NCBI GenBank assembly: GCA_964622665.1
Contig: CAZUUO010000005.1
Coordinates: 1-30,250, forward strand
Source: CAZUUO01 sp964622665
Lineage (GTDB): Bacteria; Patescibacteriota; Patescibacteriia; Magasanikbacterales; GCA-002688135
Length of the DNA: 30,250 nucleotides
Reading direction: 5' to 3'
Positions 28,973 through 30,250 of this stretch are shown piece by piece (within the stretch, counting starts at the first letter, position 1; every line of letters begins with the position of its first letter). The position numbers and the translations under genes were made by a program. Under the pieces are notes generated by a model. It was not told where the DNA came from, ran no database searches, and worked only from the letters and a program-made list of their open reading frames with translations.

Positions 28973-29664
28973 ATGCGTTTTATTTTCATATCATCCCACA
29001 ACTCTGTTTGGGTCACTGCAATTTCTCGTTGTTTGACCATTTCAAGCATTGCAAGGAAACTCGCCACCACATCTTCTTTTTCTGTACTATCCAGTACCGT
29101 TGAAAATAACACTTCTTCATTCTCTGTGAGTAATTTTCTCAATATATCTATTTTCTCTCGAATTGAAACCACTTTACGAGCCGTCACCACCGGCAATTCT
29201 TTTTCTGCATCAATTTTCTTTTGAATTTTTACCATCGTTGCGTGTAACAAATCCGTACTGAGTGTTGGTTTTTCCCAAACGGTTACCTTTGGTGCAACCA
29301 CCTGTGTAGCAAACGACTGCGCATCATCCAAAATTTTAGCCTCAATAATTTTACTTGCTTCAACAAATGCCTGATACAACAATAATCTTTTTTCAAAGGA
29401 AACACTCTCTTCTTCATCGTCACTACTTATCCATTGTGCATGTAATGCGCGAGATTTTAAATATAGTAATCGTGAGGCAACAAATAAGAAGTCGGCTAAT
29501 TCGAACAAGGGCATTTCTTCGTGTTCCTTAATATACGCAAAAAACTGTTCCGCGATGGAAAGTAATGAGAGACTTGTCACTTCAAGTTTCTTTTCCTCAA
29601 TTAAACTCAAAATTACATGAAATGGACCTTCGTATTGTGGTGTAATGATGCTAAAATTTTTCAC
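28969..29664 (-). CDS. scpA: Segregation and condensation protein A (kleisin)
   Basis: Kleisin subunit that closes the SMC ring and binds ScpB. The N-terminal SMC-neck-binding region contains YEGPFHVILSLIEEKKLEV (11-29) and LFVASRLLYLKSRAL (about 60-74). A middle ScpB-binding stretch follows, and the C-terminal winged helix has FLAMLEMVKQ (about 204-213). Length 231 residues, near the family norm. The start codon is GTG, overlapping the TGA of pgsA as GTGA, and the end overlaps scpB, so three genes are linked by overlaps. Confidence 0.94.
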   Translation of the reverse strand: MKNFSIITPQYEGPFHVILSLIEEKKLEVTSLSLLSIAEQFFAYIKEHEEMPLFELADFLFVASRLLYLKSRALHAQWISSDDEEESVSFEKRLLLYQAFVEASKIIEAKILDDAQSFATQVVAPKVTVWEKPTLSTDLLHATMVKIQKKIDAEKELPVVTARKVVSIREKIDILRKLLTENEEVLFSTVLDSTEKEDVVASFLAMLEMVKQREIAVTQTELWDDMKIKRI

Positions 29665-30233
29665 AATTGAATTCCGTAACGCACAATATTAATTACCGCA
29701 AGCACAATAGCAAGCACAAAAATATACCAACTGAGTTCTATAAAAAAAATACTTTGCAGTACCACTCCCAGCATGAGTACCCCTACACCCACAACTTGCG
29801 TAATCATTTTACTTTTACCCCACCATGATGGTGACATGATTATTCCCTCTTTTTTCTTAATAAAACCACCCGTTAAAAAAATGACCTCGAGCAAGACGAT
29901 AAGTCCCGTAATATACCAGGGTAAATACTGTAACGTTAAAAATAATAAACACGAACCAATGAGTAATTTATCCGCGACCGGATCATACACGGTTCCCCAT
30001 GGTGTAATTTTGTCCCGAACCCGCGCCAAAGTTCCGTCCAGTGCATCGGTAAATGCCGTAAACAAGAAAAGATACATCGCTACCATGTTGTATCCCGTGA
30101 TAAGCAATAAAATAACAAATGGCGTTAAAATAAATCGCAACACCGTCACACTATTTGGCGTTACCCATTGGGGAATTATAGGTAATAAAATCTTTGCTAA
30201 AATTTTATCATGCGGATATAAACCTTTATGCAT
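29661..30233 (-). CDS. pgsA: CDP-alcohol phosphatidyltransferase (phosphatidylglycerophosphate synthase-like)
   Basis: Integral membrane enzyme that transfers a phosphatidyl group from CDP-diacylglycerol to an alcohol, most likely glycerol 3-phosphate. The catalytic signature D-x2-DG-x2-AR-x8-G-x3-D-x3-D is intact, running from TDALDGTLARVRD through GTVYDPVADK at about residues 61-87. The length of 190 residues and about five to six membrane helices fit PgsA. The exact alcohol acceptor cannot be proven from sequence. Many CPR organisms lack complete fatty-acid synthesis, so this enzyme may act on salvaged lipids. It is first in the pgsA-scpA-scpB-carboxypeptidase operon. The promoter probably lies at or beyond the window edge. 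No Shine-Dalgarno sequence. Confidence 0.9.
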   Translation of the reverse strand: MHKGLYPHDKILAKILLPIIPQWVTPNSVTVLRFILTPFVILLLITGYNMVAMYLFLFTAFTDALDGTLARVRDKITPWGTVYDPVADKLLIGSCLLFLTLQYLPWYITGLIVLLEVIFLTGGFIKKKEGIIMSPSWWGKSKMITQVVGVGVLMLGVVLQSIFFIELSWYIFVLAIVLAVINIVRYGIQL

Positions 30234-30250
30234 ATTATCGAAGTGATAGC

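Noticed and set aside
29773..30246. Open frame of 157 codons antisense to pgsA
   Set aside because: It overlaps the conserved CDP-alcohol phosphotransferase motif on the other strand, with no family features of its own.

Overview
The window is a dense, low-to-moderate GC bacterial chromosome segment. Almost every gene is housekeeping, gaps are short, and small operons are separated by intrinsic terminators. It looks like a Candidate Phyla Radiation (Patescibacteria, probably Parcubacteria-like) genome. The evidence is inference from several signs: compact versions of universal proteins (IF-2 of 676 aa, RSH of 492 aa without an ACT domain, Pth of 170 aa), a DUF5671 protein typical of that group, near-complete absence of Shine-Dalgarno motifs, and a gene order (infB, truB, rny, ymdB, hup) that I associate with those lineages. 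No rRNA, CRISPR array, insertion sequence or phage gene is visible.

Layout. 1-2456 (minus): start of thioredoxin trxA, with its own promoter just past infB. 2457-5959 (plus): truB, rny, ymdB and hup, ending in a terminator. 5960-9169 (plus): a ribonucleotide reductase operon, nrdB-nrdA, behind two NrdR-box-like palindromes. 9177-9326: tRNA-Val as its own transcription unit. 9359-11985 (plus): two membrane proteins (DUF1295 and DUF2177) and a class II CPD photolyase, which look like a small light or photo-oxidative stress cassette. 11989-12918 (minus): DUF5671 protein with a pseudopilin-like tail. 12979-14030: rlmH converging on a histidine phosphatase. 14082-22263 (plus): LCP-family cell-wall ligase, der, pth, dprA, then topA and an RSH (ppGpp) gene. 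22161-23300: an accessory patch with degenerate palindromic repeats and two small membrane ORFs of unusual codon use. 23308-25070 (minus): parA-parB. 25064-25460 (plus): tRNA-Leu, initiator tRNA and a CAT-anticodon tRNA. 25470-26904 (minus): an orphan radical SAM protein. 26935-27476 (plus): a membrane hydrolase-like protein. 27475-30233 (minus): overlapping operon pgsA-scpA-scpB-D,D-carboxypeptidase.

Expression signals are unusually readable. Sigma70-type promoters with -10 boxes such as TATACT and TATAGT recur. At six genes the -10 box ends only 8-10 bases before the ATG, which implies leaderless or 2-4 nt leaders. Only two genes carry a clear AGGAGG ribosome binding site: the radical SAM gene and a small ORF at 22390-22812. 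Both also use codons (ATA, AGA, AGG, GGG) that are rare in their neighbours, which suggests recent acquisition.

The most notable observations are the leaderless-start pattern, the initiator tRNA with C33 in its anticodon loop, the NrdR-type operator at nrdBA, the DUF1295-DUF2177-photolyase cassette, and divergent parA and tRNA-Leu promoters that share one palindromic -35 element. I did not find a clear candidate for a wholly new multi-gene system. The photolyase cassette and the orphan radical SAM gene come closest.
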